Below are positions 43,925 to 52,213 of a stretch of 64,000 nt of DNA, piece after piece. Each line of letters opens with the position of its first letter. Within the stretch, counting starts at the first letter, position 1. A model generated the notes under the pieces. The model did no database searches and was not told where the DNA came from. It saw only the letters and a program-made list of their open reading frames with translations. The DNA comes from Pelotomaculum thermopropionicum SI (lineage in GTDB: Bacteria > Bacillota > Desulfotomaculia > Desulfotomaculales > Pelotomaculaceae): positions 1,550,001 through 1,614,000 of the forward strand of contig AP009389.1 in NCBI GenBank assembly GCA_000010565.1. Reading direction: 5' to 3'. The position numbers and the translations under genes were made by a program.

Positions 43925-45397
43925 ATGATTGGAATCGAGCAATACCGAAAAATCCAGGAGTACAAAGCACTTGGACTTGCTCAGACAAAAACCGCAAAAG
44001 CACTGGGGATAACCTATTCTTCTGTCAGCAAATACTGGAATATGAGCGAAGAAGATTATGCAATGGAAGCTGAAAAGGAAAGGTACCACATGGATAACTA
44101 TCGTCAGTACATACTGGAACATTTGAAAATTTGTCCACAAATGAGGGATACAAACATCTATATCAAATTGGTGGAGGCCTTCCCTGATCTACAAGTTAAA
44201 CGAGCTACATTCTACCGCTATATGAAAGCCTTAAGGGAACAGCACGGGTATCCACATGCCAGTAAACGTAAAACCTCACCCCGTGAAATTTCTCCACCGG
44301 GATATGAAGCGCAGGCGGATTTTGGTCAATACAAACTTAAGGATATGTACGGGCGAATTGTACGAATATATTTCTTTTGCATGGTTCTGAGTTATAGCAG
44401 AATGAAATTTGTTTATTTTTCACCGGATCCCTTTACAACCAAAACTGCCATTAAAGCTCATAACTATGCATTCCAATATTTTGGAGGAAGAACACAGACT
44501 ATTCTTTATGACCTTGACCGTGTCTATGTAGTCAGTGAAAATCTGGGAAATATCATATTCGTACCTGCCTTTGAGGAATATGTTAAGCGTATAGGTTACA
44601 GTGTTTCGCTATGTAGACCAAGAGATCCTCAAAGTAAAGGCAAGGTTGAAGAGGTGATTGGATACATAAAGCAAAGTTTTCTTGAGGGCAGGATATACAC
44701 CGGAATTGATTGCCTTAACAGTGCTGCCCTTGCATGGTTAGATAGGGAAGGCAACGGGCGAATACATACCGTGACCAGAAAAGTGCCGCGTGAAATGTTC
44801 ATGGAAGAGCAAAAATACCTGTTCCATGTCAAACCTTATTCCGAAGTATCAAGCACTGTGGCCTCCTTTGATAAGGATGGAGTGGTAAGTTATAAAGGCA
44901 ACCGTTATCAGATTAATACAGGTATGATGGATGCTCATAAACGCATTCGCATTGAAGATGATGGTGAAATGCTTTTGTTCTATGATGCTGAAACAAATGA
45001 TTTATTGGCTAAATATCCAGTCACAAGAGATACCGGGCAGTTGTTCAAACCAGAAGAAAATTACAGGAGAGACAGGGTTTCTTTAACCATCATAAAACAA
45101 TATTTTGCAGAATACGAAATAGCTCAGGAATTCATTCGCCGGATGGAGCAGCAACAGCCGAAATATTTTAATACACATTGCATTCGATTATACCGGATGA
45201 CAAAGTTTTATACAATTGGACAATTGCTTGATGGAATAGAATACTGCATTGATACTGAACGCTGCAGTGCCTATGAGCTTTTGGCTTATCTCATGTATCA
45301 GTACGGAGAGCATATAGCTAAGAAGTTTTTGCCGAATCAGCAGTATTTTAACCATTTGGCGAGGAGTAAAGAAATAAGGAGGGAAATCGATGGCTGA
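43925..45397 (+). CDS. istA: IS21-family transposase IstA
   Basis: 490 aa. N-terminal HTH (IQEYKALGLAQTKTAKALGITYSSVSKYWNM), DDE integrase core with YEAQADFGQYKLKD (first Asp), a second Asp in TILYDLDRVYVVSE and Glu in SKGKVEEVIGYIKQSF, the K-x-K-V-E form typical of IS21. Followed by IstB overlapping by 8 nt, as in the family. Element ends are not determined. Insertion probably destroyed the upstream part of the recombinase gene at 46.3 kb. Confidence 0.88.
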   Translation: MIGIEQYRKIQEYKALGLAQTKTAKALGITYSSVSKYWNMSEEDYAMEAEKERYHMDNYRQYILEHLKICPQMRDTNIYIKLVEAFPDLQVKRATFYRYMKALREQHGYPHASKRKTSPREISPPGYEAQADFGQYKLKDMYGRIVRIYFFCMVLSYSRMKFVYFSPDPFTTKTAIKAHNYAFQYFGGRTQTILYDLDRVYVVSENLGNIIFVPAFEEYVKRIGYSVSLCRPRDPQSKGKVEEVIGYIKQSFLEGRIYTGIDCLNSAALAWLDREGNGRIHTVTRKVPREMFMEEQKYLFHVKPYSEVSSTVASFDKDGVVSYKGNRYQINTGMMDAHKRIRIEDDGEMLLFYDAETNDLLAKYPVTRDTGQLFKPEENYRRDRVSLTIIKQYFAEYEIAQEFIRRMEQQQPKYFNTHCIRLYRMTKFYTIGQLLDGIEYCIDTERCSAYELLAYLMYQYGEHIAKKFLPNQQYFNHLARSKEIRREIDG

Positions 45398-46076
45398 TAT
45401 AACAGAAATCCGTGAATTGGCCCAAAAGCTCAACCTTTGGAATATCGCAAGGGGATATATTGATTTGAATGATGAGAAACTATCAAACCTTGACTATCTT
45501 AAGATGGTGTTAGAAAAAGAATTGGAGATTAGGGTCAGGCAAAAATACACCAAGCTGAGGAAGGCAAGTAAGCTTCCAAACAAAGCATTTGACGCATCGA
45601 ATTCAAACAAGGGCTTAAAATGGCAGATTAAACAGTTATCCAACCTGACATGGCTTAAGGAAGAGCAAAACTTAATCCTGCTGGGAAAATGCGGGACGGG
45701 TAAGACCGGTCTTGCAGCGCAACTTGGAGAAACTGCAATCAGCAATGGACATAAAACCTATTATGCGCCTTTTGATAATTTTATCGCAGTGGCAGAAAAG
45801 AAAGCCACAAATCCAAAAGCAGAAGCGATCTTTTCTTATATGCAGGAATGTGACTTAATTATTATTGATGATGTCTTTTATGTGGAACCAACCAGGGCAG
45901 AACTGCAGGTTTTCTACCGGGCAGTTACCTTTCTTAATGAAACCAGAAGCATTATTTTTATAACCAATCGTGAACTGTCAGCATGGATAGATGCAGCTGA
46001 GGATAAGCATCTTTGCCAGACTTTATTGGACAGAATGACGGTCAATTGTCAAATTGTTCGTTTGACTGACAAGTAA
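45390..46076 (+). CDS. istB: IS21-family ATPase helper IstB
   Basis: 228 aa AAA+ protein with Walker A LLGKCGTGKTGLAAQLG (about residue 100), Walker B LIIIDDVFYVEPTRAEL and sensor TNRELSAWIDAAED. Drives target capture for IstA. Overlaps istA by 8 nt; translationally coupled. Confidence 0.88.
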   Translation: MADITEIRELAQKLNLWNIARGYIDLNDEKLSNLDYLKMVLEKELEIRVRQKYTKLRKASKLPNKAFDASNSNKGLKWQIKQLSNLTWLKEEQNLILLGKCGTGKTGLAAQLGETAISNGHKTYYAPFDNFIAVAEKKATNPKAEAIFSYMQECDLIIIDDVFYVEPTRAELQVFYRAVTFLNETRSIIFITNRELSAWIDAAEDKHLCQTLLDRMTVNCQIVRLTDK

Positions 46077-46310
46077 ATAAAAACACTCACTTCTTTTTTA
46101 ACAGGGGCAAATACCTCGTTTGAAAACAATGCCGAAAAACGGCTTAAAATAGATGCAAAAAATCTCACGAAATTCAAAGAACTGCTTAACTTTTGAGATT
46201 TTCTGCAGTTTATAGGGTAGGGGGATCTAAATCTCTACCGCTTTTCATCCCGGAAACGGGCGGGGGATCACGCGCGAAAAATCGCAGTTTCAAACGTGTC
46301 ATGAAATATT
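46077..46310. other. Short gap with a GC-rich block resembling a phage packaging-site region
   Basis: 234 bases. First part has AAAATCTCA...TGAGATTTT as an inverted repeat, possibly near the IS21 right end. Then 46215-46290 is unusually GC-rich for this AT-rich island: TAGGGGGATCTAAATCTCTAC, a CCCG-GAAA-CGGG hairpin and CACGCGCGAAAAATCGC. From memory it resembles the block found between HNH and small terminase genes of Firmicute phages, where cos sites lie. This is an impression, not a match I can verify. Confidence 0.3.
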
Positions 46311-46857
46311 TCGAAGGGTTCATTGGAATAACCGAGGAAAGAAATCAATCGTATGGAGATGCATCAGCAGATTGGAAAACAACGGTTTATTTTGTACCGC
46401 TTCCACTATACTTGAAGATACGCTTAAAGAGAAAATTGTAGAAGCCATCAATGTAGCGGTCAGCGGAAAAAACTCTTTTCTGGCCATACTGAAGAAGAAT
46501 ATTGAAACCGTATTAAGCGAGGATTTGGATGAGAGTACAGCAGGTATTGATAAAAGGCTGGAAGAACTCCAAACCGAGTTGATCCAAAAGGCAAATTTAA
46601 AGGAAGAATACAATAATATTGTAAATGAAATTTATAGGTTGCGAGATTTAAGGCAAGAAACACTTTCAAGAAACGCTCTTCGCCAAGATAAGAGGGATCG
46701 GATTGCTGAGATGACGGACTTCCTTAACACGCAAACGGGTGATATTACGGAGTTTGATGATAAACTGGTCAGAAAACTGATTGAAAAAGTGATTGTATAT
46801 GATGATAGGTTAGTGGTTGAGTTTAAGTCTGGGTTAGAAATAGAAGTGAATCTATAG
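46311..46857 (+). pseudogene. C-terminal remnant of a large serine recombinase
   Basis: Readable from about 46311 (FRRVHWNNRGKKSIVWRC, the end of the recombinase zinc ribbon) through LKEKIVEAINVAVSG, a coiled-coil-rich central part and the typical terminus FDDKLVRKLIEKVIVYDDRLVVEFKSGLEIEV. The catalytic Ser resolvase domain and the start are absent; upstream lies the IS21-type element. Only an internal TTG at 46372 could start translation, so it is non-functional. Large serine recombinases integrate ICEs at rumA/rlmD in streptococci, so this is likely the enzyme that made the island. Confidence 0.75.
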
Positions 46858-46872
46858 GATTTCAATATGATT

Positions 46873-46920
46873 GCCGCCAGTTGAGGAGGAAACCTTCTTA
46901 ATTGGCGGCTTTTTTATTTT
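46873..46920 (+). terminator. Intrinsic terminator behind the recombinase remnant
   Basis: GCCGCCA...TGGCGGC stem (46873-46909) followed by a run of T interrupted by one A. Confidence 0.65.
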
Positions 46921-46944
46921 TGTACAAATGTATAAACAAATATA

Positions 46945-46973
46945 TAGACAAATAAATGTTTTTCATATATAAT
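46945..46973 (+). promoter_or_regulatory. Promoter of the small regulator/Cys-rich gene pair
   Basis: TAGACA (46945-46950), 17-nt spacer, TATAAT (46968-46973), 19 nt before the ATG at 46993; GAGGTGG is the ribosome site. Confidence 0.55.
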
Positions 46974-46992
46974 TGTAATGAGGTGGTGAATT

Positions 46993-47397
46993 ATGGATAT
47001 TAGAATAGACAGCTTAATTCCCTTTGATTCATTGAAAACCAATATAGATCATGTATTCTCTGTTGTTGATAAAAACGGAAAAGTTGTTCTGCTTAAAGAT
47101 AATAAGCCGGTTTATATAGTCTTAAAATACGATGAAAATAATTTAACTGATGTAGGAATTAGCATGAGCGAAATGCCTAACTATACGCTTCATGAAGCTA
47201 TGAGAATTGTCTTATCAGAGGCGGAAAACAAAACGATGCATGCTGCTGAACTTGCCGATGAGATATATAAGCGTAGGCTGTATTTAAAAAAGGATGGCAG
47301 TAAGGCGGAATATACACAGATAAGGGCAAGGTGCGGGCATTACCCTGATATGTTTGAAGCATTGCCAGGCAACTACATTAAGTTGAAGGAGGATTAG
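46993..47397 (+). CDS. Phd-like N-terminal region fused to a HARE-HTH-type winged helix
   Basis: 134 aa. Residues 1-55 resemble a Phd/YefM antitoxin-like segment (LIPFDSLKTNIDHVFSVVDKNGKVVLLKDNKPVYIVLKY). Residues 65-134 resemble a HARE-HTH domain (LHEAMRIVLSEAENKTMHAAELADEIYKRRLY ... YTQIRARCGHYPDMFEAL), a fold shared by RNA polymerase delta and restriction/chromatin proteins. Related proteins occur in Firmicute mobile regions. The next gene begins one base after the stop (TAGAATG), so the two are a unit. Possible antitoxin or repressor role; not proven. Confidence 0.7.
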   Translation: MDIRIDSLIPFDSLKTNIDHVFSVVDKNGKVVLLKDNKPVYIVLKYDENNLTDVGISMSEMPNYTLHEAMRIVLSEAENKTMHAAELADEIYKRRLYLKKDGSKAEYTQIRARCGHYPDMFEALPGNYIKLKED

Positions 47398-47398
47398 A

Positions 47399-47572
47399 AT
47401 GTATATCTGTAATGACCCCGTTTGTGATCCAGTTTGCGATTTTTGCTGGTTTTGTAAACATGACGAAAATGGTATACCTAAGTGCTGCACAAAGGGAAAG
47501 ATTAAGGAATTTGATGATGGTTTAGGATATTGCGATGAATTTAAATGTAGTATACATGAAAAACAGCCATGA
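47399..47572 (+). CDS. 57-residue cysteine-rich peptide
   Basis: Begins MYICNDPVCDPVCDFCWFCKHDENG and ends CSIHEKQP. Nine or more Cys in 57 residues, arranged as CxxxxCxxxCxxCxxC, then CC, C and C, the pattern of a small zinc-binding protein. AAGGAGG directly precedes it inside the upstream gene, so it is translated. Family not recognised. Paired with the HARE-HTH gene, it could be its protein partner. Confidence 0.6.
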   Translation: MYICNDPVCDPVCDFCWFCKHDENGIPKCCTKGKIKEFDDGLGYCDEFKCSIHEKQP

Positions 47573-47672
47573 TGTGAATTTTGAAGTGATTTATCCTTAC
47601 CAACAGTCTGAAACATATTTATCAGTGAAAACTGATTATAATTGATTGTTAAGATGAAAGGGATGATAAAGA

Positions 47673-48155
47673 TTGGCTCAAATACAATCATTGATGCGGG
47701 CTGTAATAAACTTTTATAATTTTAACAACAGAAATGATCCCGTAGTAATCACAAGAGTAAAAGAACACGACAGTGAAAGAATGTGCATGGACAGACTAGA
47801 AAGAGCGATTTTTGACTCATGTGATGAAGAATGCAAGGCAACTCCATCAAGATATGCAATATGGGGAGAAGACATCCGTAGCCTTAGTATTTCTGCAAAA
47901 GAAGCAATGAAAAACGGGAACATCGAACAAGCAGAAAAATTAATGAATCAAGTTATTAATAGTATGGGCGCATTTATAGACGCTCAATTGATACTCAGCA
48001 ATTTGCCTGGAAACATCAGCTTTGTAAAATCCAAAGATATTATTGAATCCTATATAACCAGCTTACTAGAAAACAATGAGGTATCAGATCCTGAAAAGGA
48101 CAATTTAATTGACAGCATGAAAGAGATAATGAAAAGTATTGAGAAAAGCGATTGA
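47673..48155 (+). CDS. Hypothetical protein, alpha-helical
   Basis: 160 aa from TTG 47673 (AAAGGGATG upstream). No family recognised. Predominantly charged, helical-looking sequence (EAMKNGNIEQAEKLMNQVINSMGAFIDA; SLLENNEVSDPEKDNLIDSMKEIMKSIEKS) and no signal or membrane segment. Sits between the Cys-rich peptide gene (100 nt) and the two-gene SIR2-like unit (88 nt) on the same strand; may belong to either. Confidence 0.55.
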   Translation: MAQIQSLMRAVINFYNFNNRNDPVVITRVKEHDSERMCMDRLERAIFDSCDEECKATPSRYAIWGEDIRSLSISAKEAMKNGNIEQAEKLMNQVINSMGAFIDAQLILSNLPGNISFVKSKDIIESYITSLLENNEVSDPEKDNLIDSMKEIMKSIEKSD

Positions 48156-48243
48156 TTAATGAAAGAACTATCCATCAAGCAACCAGAATCCGGAATCTAA
48201 TTCCTTATAAAATAGAGTCAGTGCTATTTTAGGAGGTGAGCAA

Positions 48244-49083
48244 ATGCTAAGTATTGAAGAGTATATTGCCCGTAGAAAAAAAGAGGATAGACTCAATGAA
48301 TTTGATATTGATGCACGTTCTCAAAATTTAAAAATTTGTGTCGATTATGTATTTGAGTACTTTAACAACTATTTGAATACTACTGAAGCCGAAGAAAGAA
48401 CAGTGCTTCATAGTGAAAAATTGGACAAGTATCGTAAACAACTACAAGATTATGAGCCTGAAGTTAGAGAATGGGCGGTTAGTATTTACGATGAATATGG
48501 AAAACAGGTCCACAGGTATATCGGTAATATACTGAGGGAGAATGAACTGTTTTTTCTATATAATACGGACAGCGAGTTTAGAAGTATTTCATACGATTGT
48601 TATACCAAACTTATTAAGAAACTGCCATTTCTCAAGGATCAGACTGAAATGCTTTTCCTTTTTATCAAAGATTATCATCGGGTTCAAAGTCAAAAACATT
48701 TCGAGTTTGGAGTGCCGACAATTACCGAAGAAATTAGTGATTGGATCAATAAGACATGGGCAAAACATCAGGTTAATCTTCTTGCCTTTGCATATGATTG
48801 GATAAATAATTTTTATGATAATGAGGAAATTTGGCCTTCGACACATAGAAAGAAGAGTCAATATACTTGGAGAAAGTATGACTACGACTATAAGCAAAAA
48901 AGTAATCTCTTTAATATTGATTCACTATACAGAAGAATGCCAAAAAAGCCCTTTATAAAAGGCAGAAAGCAAGAATTTGAAATTCTGTTTATGTATTATT
49001 GGCTTCATGATATGGTAGGCGATGACGAAGGATATTGGCAGCAATATTTAGAGACTGTCTTGCCAGCCTTAAAAAAAGAATAG
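48244..49083 (+). CDS. Unknown protein preceding the SIR2/AbiH-like gene
   Basis: 279 aa, AGGAGGTGAG six bases ahead of the ATG. No recognised domain. N-terminal third has a helical, charged region (EEYIARRKKEDRLNEFDIDARSQNL); central part is aromatic-rich (LFFLYNTDSEFRSISYDCYTKLIKKLPF, HFEFGVPTITEEISDWINKTW), C-terminus MYYWLHDMVGDDEGYWQQYL. No signal peptide or transmembrane helix. Separated by 29 nt from the next gene, so it is very likely co-transcribed and a functional partner of the SIR2/AbiH-like protein, possibly the sensor. Nuclease motifs were looked for and not seen. Confidence 0.65.
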   Translation: MLSIEEYIARRKKEDRLNEFDIDARSQNLKICVDYVFEYFNNYLNTTEAEERTVLHSEKLDKYRKQLQDYEPEVREWAVSIYDEYGKQVHRYIGNILRENELFFLYNTDSEFRSISYDCYTKLIKKLPFLKDQTEMLFLFIKDYHRVQSQKHFEFGVPTITEEISDWINKTWAKHQVNLLAFAYDWINNFYDNEEIWPSTHRKKSQYTWRKYDYDYKQKSNLFNIDSLYRRMPKKPFIKGRKQEFEILFMYYWLHDMVGDDEGYWQQYLETVLPALKKE

Positions 49084-49112
49084 AGTATTTAGCAGGGGGA
49101 ATTTAGGTTTAT

Positions 49113-50531
49113 ATGAAATCCGTTTTATTGGGAAATGGAATTAACATTCAATTTGGTGGTAAAGCTTATTCAAATGATTTTATTATGAAGAGGATAATAT
49201 TCAATGCAAGATCTAATAGATACGATCCGCTATTTGGAGGCTTAATTTCCGGAAAAGAAATTGAGAGAATCTTTAGAGCGTTTGTAGACATTGCAAACAA
49301 AACACTAAACGGTGATTACGATGGGGTCGGAAATGCCGATGACCAAGAAGCCATCAAAGATTTTAAGAGCAGATATATTGCCCCTATCTTGAAATACTAT
49401 GAGATTATGCTTGAGGATTGGTTTCTATTAATAAGGTTATTCTTTATTACGAATGCAGACATTAAAGATCAGTGGCAGTCAGTTAAGCAAGGGTTTGAGC
49501 GAATGATTCTTGATGCAATATATAATGAAGGGCTGCTCAACAATGTTCATCAACGTATGAATAAAAAGGTAAAAAAGTATTTAAAGAGCTTCGATTATAT
49601 TTTTTCTCTCAATTACGATCGTAATATAGAAGCGCTAACAGGAAGAGAGGTGTTTCATCTGCACGGAGATTATTCTTCTCTTGCTGATAGTGAAGACCCG
49701 GGTACTATCCAAGGATATATCCGCCATCAGGCAGGAGAACCGACGATTGTCATTGAGGAATTTCGTCATTGCTTTTGCAATGCGCTTCTTGACTATAGTG
49801 GTGAACTCAAATTTAAACGAGCATCAGATATTATAAAGTGTACAAACGAAATGAATCGTTGGCTTGAACTATCAAGGCGTAATGTAGATGAATTTAAAAA
49901 ACAGATAGCGGCTCTGAAAGAAAAGGATAAGAATGCCTATCAGTATGTTATTACATATATTCATAACCCCACGCTTCGAGTTGGCACAGATTATCATTTT
50001 GAGAAGCTGTCAAATTTAGAAGGTGAATTGCATATCATTGGGCTATCTCCAAACAATGACAGCCATATATTTAAATGTATAAATGAAAGCAAATTAGATA
50101 AGGTTTGTTTTTACTATTATTCTGAAAAAGATAAAAATGTTTCTATTAACAAACCTTATAAGCTTCTGAATGTTGAAGATTTATGGAAATCTTTAGATGC
50201 TGAAAAGAAAAAATACAATTGTTCATATCCGATACCGGATGATCCAATGGTTGATAAGTTCATTGAGGTGTTCAATGCATTATCGTTTGACCCAATCCCA
50301 AAAGAGAAGATTATCGACGAAGTAAATTCCATTCCTCAATTTAAGGTGGACCAACTTTGTGCAATGGTAAGAAAAGAACTGGAAGAACAAAAAGAACGAG
50401 GCAATCCTAAAAATGAAGACGAGTTGATACGGGGCTTTAATGAAATCAGCCGAATCGGGTTACGTGAAGGGGTATTACCTTCAGCTCTGTTTATGCTGTA
50501 CACAATGAATGCTAAAAAATACAAGGATTAA
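49113..50531 (+). CDS. SIR2/AbiH-like protein, candidate phage-defence effector
   Basis: 472 aa. LLGNGINIQFGG at the N-terminus resembles the nucleotide-binding start of AbiH/SIR2 proteins. FDYIFSLNYDRNIEALTGREVFHLHGDY carries the NYD and HxHG motifs of SIR2-like NAD-binding folds. ELHIIGLSPNNDSHIF matches the late 'IIG(S/L)...D' segment. In known systems SIR2-like domains deplete NAD+ during infection; whether this one is an NADase is inference. The remaining about 170 residues are unassigned and could sense the trigger. AGGGGGAA precedes the start. Last gene of element 2. Confidence 0.7.
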   Translation: MKSVLLGNGINIQFGGKAYSNDFIMKRIIFNARSNRYDPLFGGLISGKEIERIFRAFVDIANKTLNGDYDGVGNADDQEAIKDFKSRYIAPILKYYEIMLEDWFLLIRLFFITNADIKDQWQSVKQGFERMILDAIYNEGLLNNVHQRMNKKVKKYLKSFDYIFSLNYDRNIEALTGREVFHLHGDYSSLADSEDPGTIQGYIRHQAGEPTIVIEEFRHCFCNALLDYSGELKFKRASDIIKCTNEMNRWLELSRRNVDEFKKQIAALKEKDKNAYQYVITYIHNPTLRVGTDYHFEKLSNLEGELHIIGLSPNNDSHIFKCINESKLDKVCFYYYSEKDKNVSINKPYKLLNVEDLWKSLDAEKKKYNCSYPIPDDPMVDKFIEVFNALSFDPIPKEKIIDEVNSIPQFKVDQLCAMVRKELEEQKERGNPKNEDELIRGFNEISRIGLREGVLPSALFMLYTMNAKKYKD

Positions 50532-50833
50532 AATTTTAATTTCTTTTATATTATTGATATGTTCCCGTATACCTCGGATTTTCAAAAAACAGCTAAAAAC
50601 CCATTGATATGTTCCCGTAAACGTAAGGTTCAAATAATCAGCCCAAGACATCAATCCAAGCGGCTCGTGCCACGTGGAGTGCGTAGTTCTGATAAAACGC
50701 GCCGAAAATCCCTGAAATAAATAAATAAAAACGGCACCGGCTGCGGCTGTACCGGTCCCATTCATATGTGCCCGGACCGCTTTGAAGAATGCTGGCTGCC
50801 ACCGGGCGTTTCGGCAGACTCTTATAACGCTTT
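50532..50833. repeat. Attachment-site repeat C (right end of the island) and flank
   Basis: Two exact copies of TTGATATGTTCCCGTA (50554-50569, 50604-50619), then AAGACATCAAT and the core CACGTGGAGTGCGTAGT at 50671-50687. After the core the rlmD-type reading frame continues LIKRAENP-stop and the composition changes to GC-rich chromosome. The inverted form of the 16-mer's core (GGAACATATCGA) lies at the left ends of both elements. No gene is seen in the rest of the gap. Confidence 0.72.
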
Positions 50834-51427
50834 TTAAAGCAAGTTCAATCTTTTTCTTAATGTTTCAAAATCTTCTGGGGTATCTATATCAAAAACCACA
50901 GCCTCATCTTGAACAGGCCAGTAATTAACCCCGCCCCCCATTTTTTTCAGTATCTGACGTGCCCCTTCATCCCCTTTTAGCCCAACCAGTTCTTCACGCA
51001 AAAAGCCGCTGAATATCACCGGATGACCCGGCATGCCGTTGTATACCGGGCGAAGGGCAAGACAGGAGCTTTTTTTAAACTTCTCAACTAAAAAGTTTAT
51101 CAGGGAACTGGAAACCAGCGGCTGATCCGAAGTCAACACGAGTATCGCTGAAGCATCCTTACTTATGTTTCTTGCTCCTAAAGCCAGGGAAACACCCTGC
51201 CCTTCTGCGAAGTCCGGATTATGAACTACTTTTACGGGCAGTCCGGAAACCTCAGCGGCAACGCTATCTCCCTGGCAGCCAGTCACCACCAGCACCTCGT
51301 CCACTTTTGAGGCCACGACATTCTCTGCTATAATCCGGATCATCGTTTTGCCGCCCAGCCTGAGCAACTGCTTGGGTCTGCCCATTCTTTTAGACATGCC
51401 CGCGGCCAGGATTATCGCCGAAATCAT
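50834..51427 (-). CDS. mocA: MocA-type molybdenum cofactor nucleotidyltransferase
   Basis: 197 aa. ILAAGMSKRMGRPKQLLRLGGKTMIRI is the nucleotidyltransferase signature; VLTSDQPLVSSSLIN provides the Asp pair region; PVIFSGFLREELVGLKGDEGAR ends the domain. MocA adds CMP or GMP to the molybdenum cofactor. With yqeC and yqeB directly upstream, it fits the selenium-dependent molybdenum hydroxylase set. Gap to yqeC is 36 nt. Confidence 0.87.
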   Translation of the reverse strand: MISAIILAAGMSKRMGRPKQLLRLGGKTMIRIIAENVVASKVDEVLVVTGCQGDSVAAEVSGLPVKVVHNPDFAEGQGVSLALGARNISKDASAILVLTSDQPLVSSSLINFLVEKFKKSSCLALRPVYNGMPGHPVIFSGFLREELVGLKGDEGARQILKKMGGGVNYWPVQDEAVVFDIDTPEDFETLRKRLNLL

Positions 51428-51463
51428 TTTTTACAATCACCCAAGCTCAAAAATAATCAGACC

Positions 51464-52213
51464 CTAGCCGGTTATGATATCCAGCACCGGGTTTTCCGCA
51501 ATGGCCGAGCCAAGTACTACCTTCTTAATTTTTTCGCCCAGGAGAAGACTGCCCAGCCTGTACCCCTCCCCCGGATCTTTCAGGCGGTCGGCTTTATTGA
51601 TAAAGGGCACGACTCTTGCCCACGACGGGCAATCGCGAAGTATCCCTGCCGGGTGAGTAATCAATTCTGCTATCATTTCCGCATCAATTCTAGAGCCAAT
51701 TTCCCGGCCGGTCAGGCAGGACACAATTTCGGGGCGGTGGACGTTATTGCCGTTCAAATTCTTGCCCAGTACGTCGGCACCTATTACAACAATTAAAATA
51801 GTGGTCGACCCGGGTATAACCGGCTCATAACCCATATGCCCCTTCAAGGAAAATCCCCTGGAGCCGTCTGCCTCAACCAGAACATACTCTGCGTGATTTT
51901 GAAGCACACTTACCTGTCCGGCGTTTATCCCCTTTAACTTATTGTCTTTCAGCAGTCCGGAGGCTACCACCGGCTTTAATCCGGACTTAAAGTGTTCGGC
52001 CAGTTCTTTTTCCAGCCCTTCTTTCCAAAACACTACCGGAAAACAGGCCGAAGCGGGAGGGTATATTTTGGTAGTGGTGGTAACAATAACATTACGCCCA
52101 AGCGGTATCTCTCCGGCCAGGCGGAACATAAGGGTGGTTTTTCCACCCCCGCCCACAAAAGATACCACCTCGCGCTCACTTAATGCAAAGGCCTCGAAAA
52201 TTTTCATCTGCAA
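51464..52213 (-). CDS. yqeC: Selenium cofactor biosynthesis protein YqeC
   Basis: 249 aa. P-loop FVGGGGKTTLMFRLAGEI near the N-terminus, VEADGSRGFSLKGH and VPFINKADRL typical of the YqeC family. Predicted to work on the selenium-containing cofactor of molybdenum hydroxylases. Abuts yqeB; both presumably made together. Confidence 0.85.
   Translation of the reverse strand: MQMKIFEAFALSEREVVSFVGGGGKTTLMFRLAGEIPLGRNVIVTTTTKIYPPASACFPVVFWKEGLEKELAEHFKSGLKPVVASGLLKDNKLKGINAGQVSVLQNHAEYVLVEADGSRGFSLKGHMGYEPVIPGSTTILIVVIGADVLGKNLNGNNVHRPEIVSCLTGREIGSRIDAEMIAELITHPAGILRDCPSWARVVPFINKADRLKDPGEGYRLGSLLLGEKIKKVVLGSAIAENPVLDIITG

Larger units (their letters stand above)
32799..50693. mobile_element. Composite genomic island: two tandem integrative elements in rlmD
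   Basis: Bounded by three copies of the rlmD 3' end core CAYGTGGAGTGYGTRGT (32799, 38183, 50671). Element 1 is 32.8-38.2 kb, element 2 is 38.2-50.7 kb. Right-hand flanks of copies 1 and 2 are similar over about 200 bases; left-hand flanks of copies 2 and 3 are similar over about 40 bases (AAGACATCAAT...CTCGT). Interior is AT-rich relative to both sides. Contents: transposases, antibiotic-resistance-type ABC-F, restriction-modification, SIR2/AbiH-like gene, serine recombinase remnant. rumA/rlmD is an established insertion site of serine-recombinase ICEs in Firmicutes. Confidence 0.8.

Noticed and set aside
32799-50693. tRNA or tmRNA as attachment gene, and CRISPR arrays
   Set aside because: No tRNA-like sequence at the ends and no regularly spaced repeats anywhere in the window; the att core is in rlmD.
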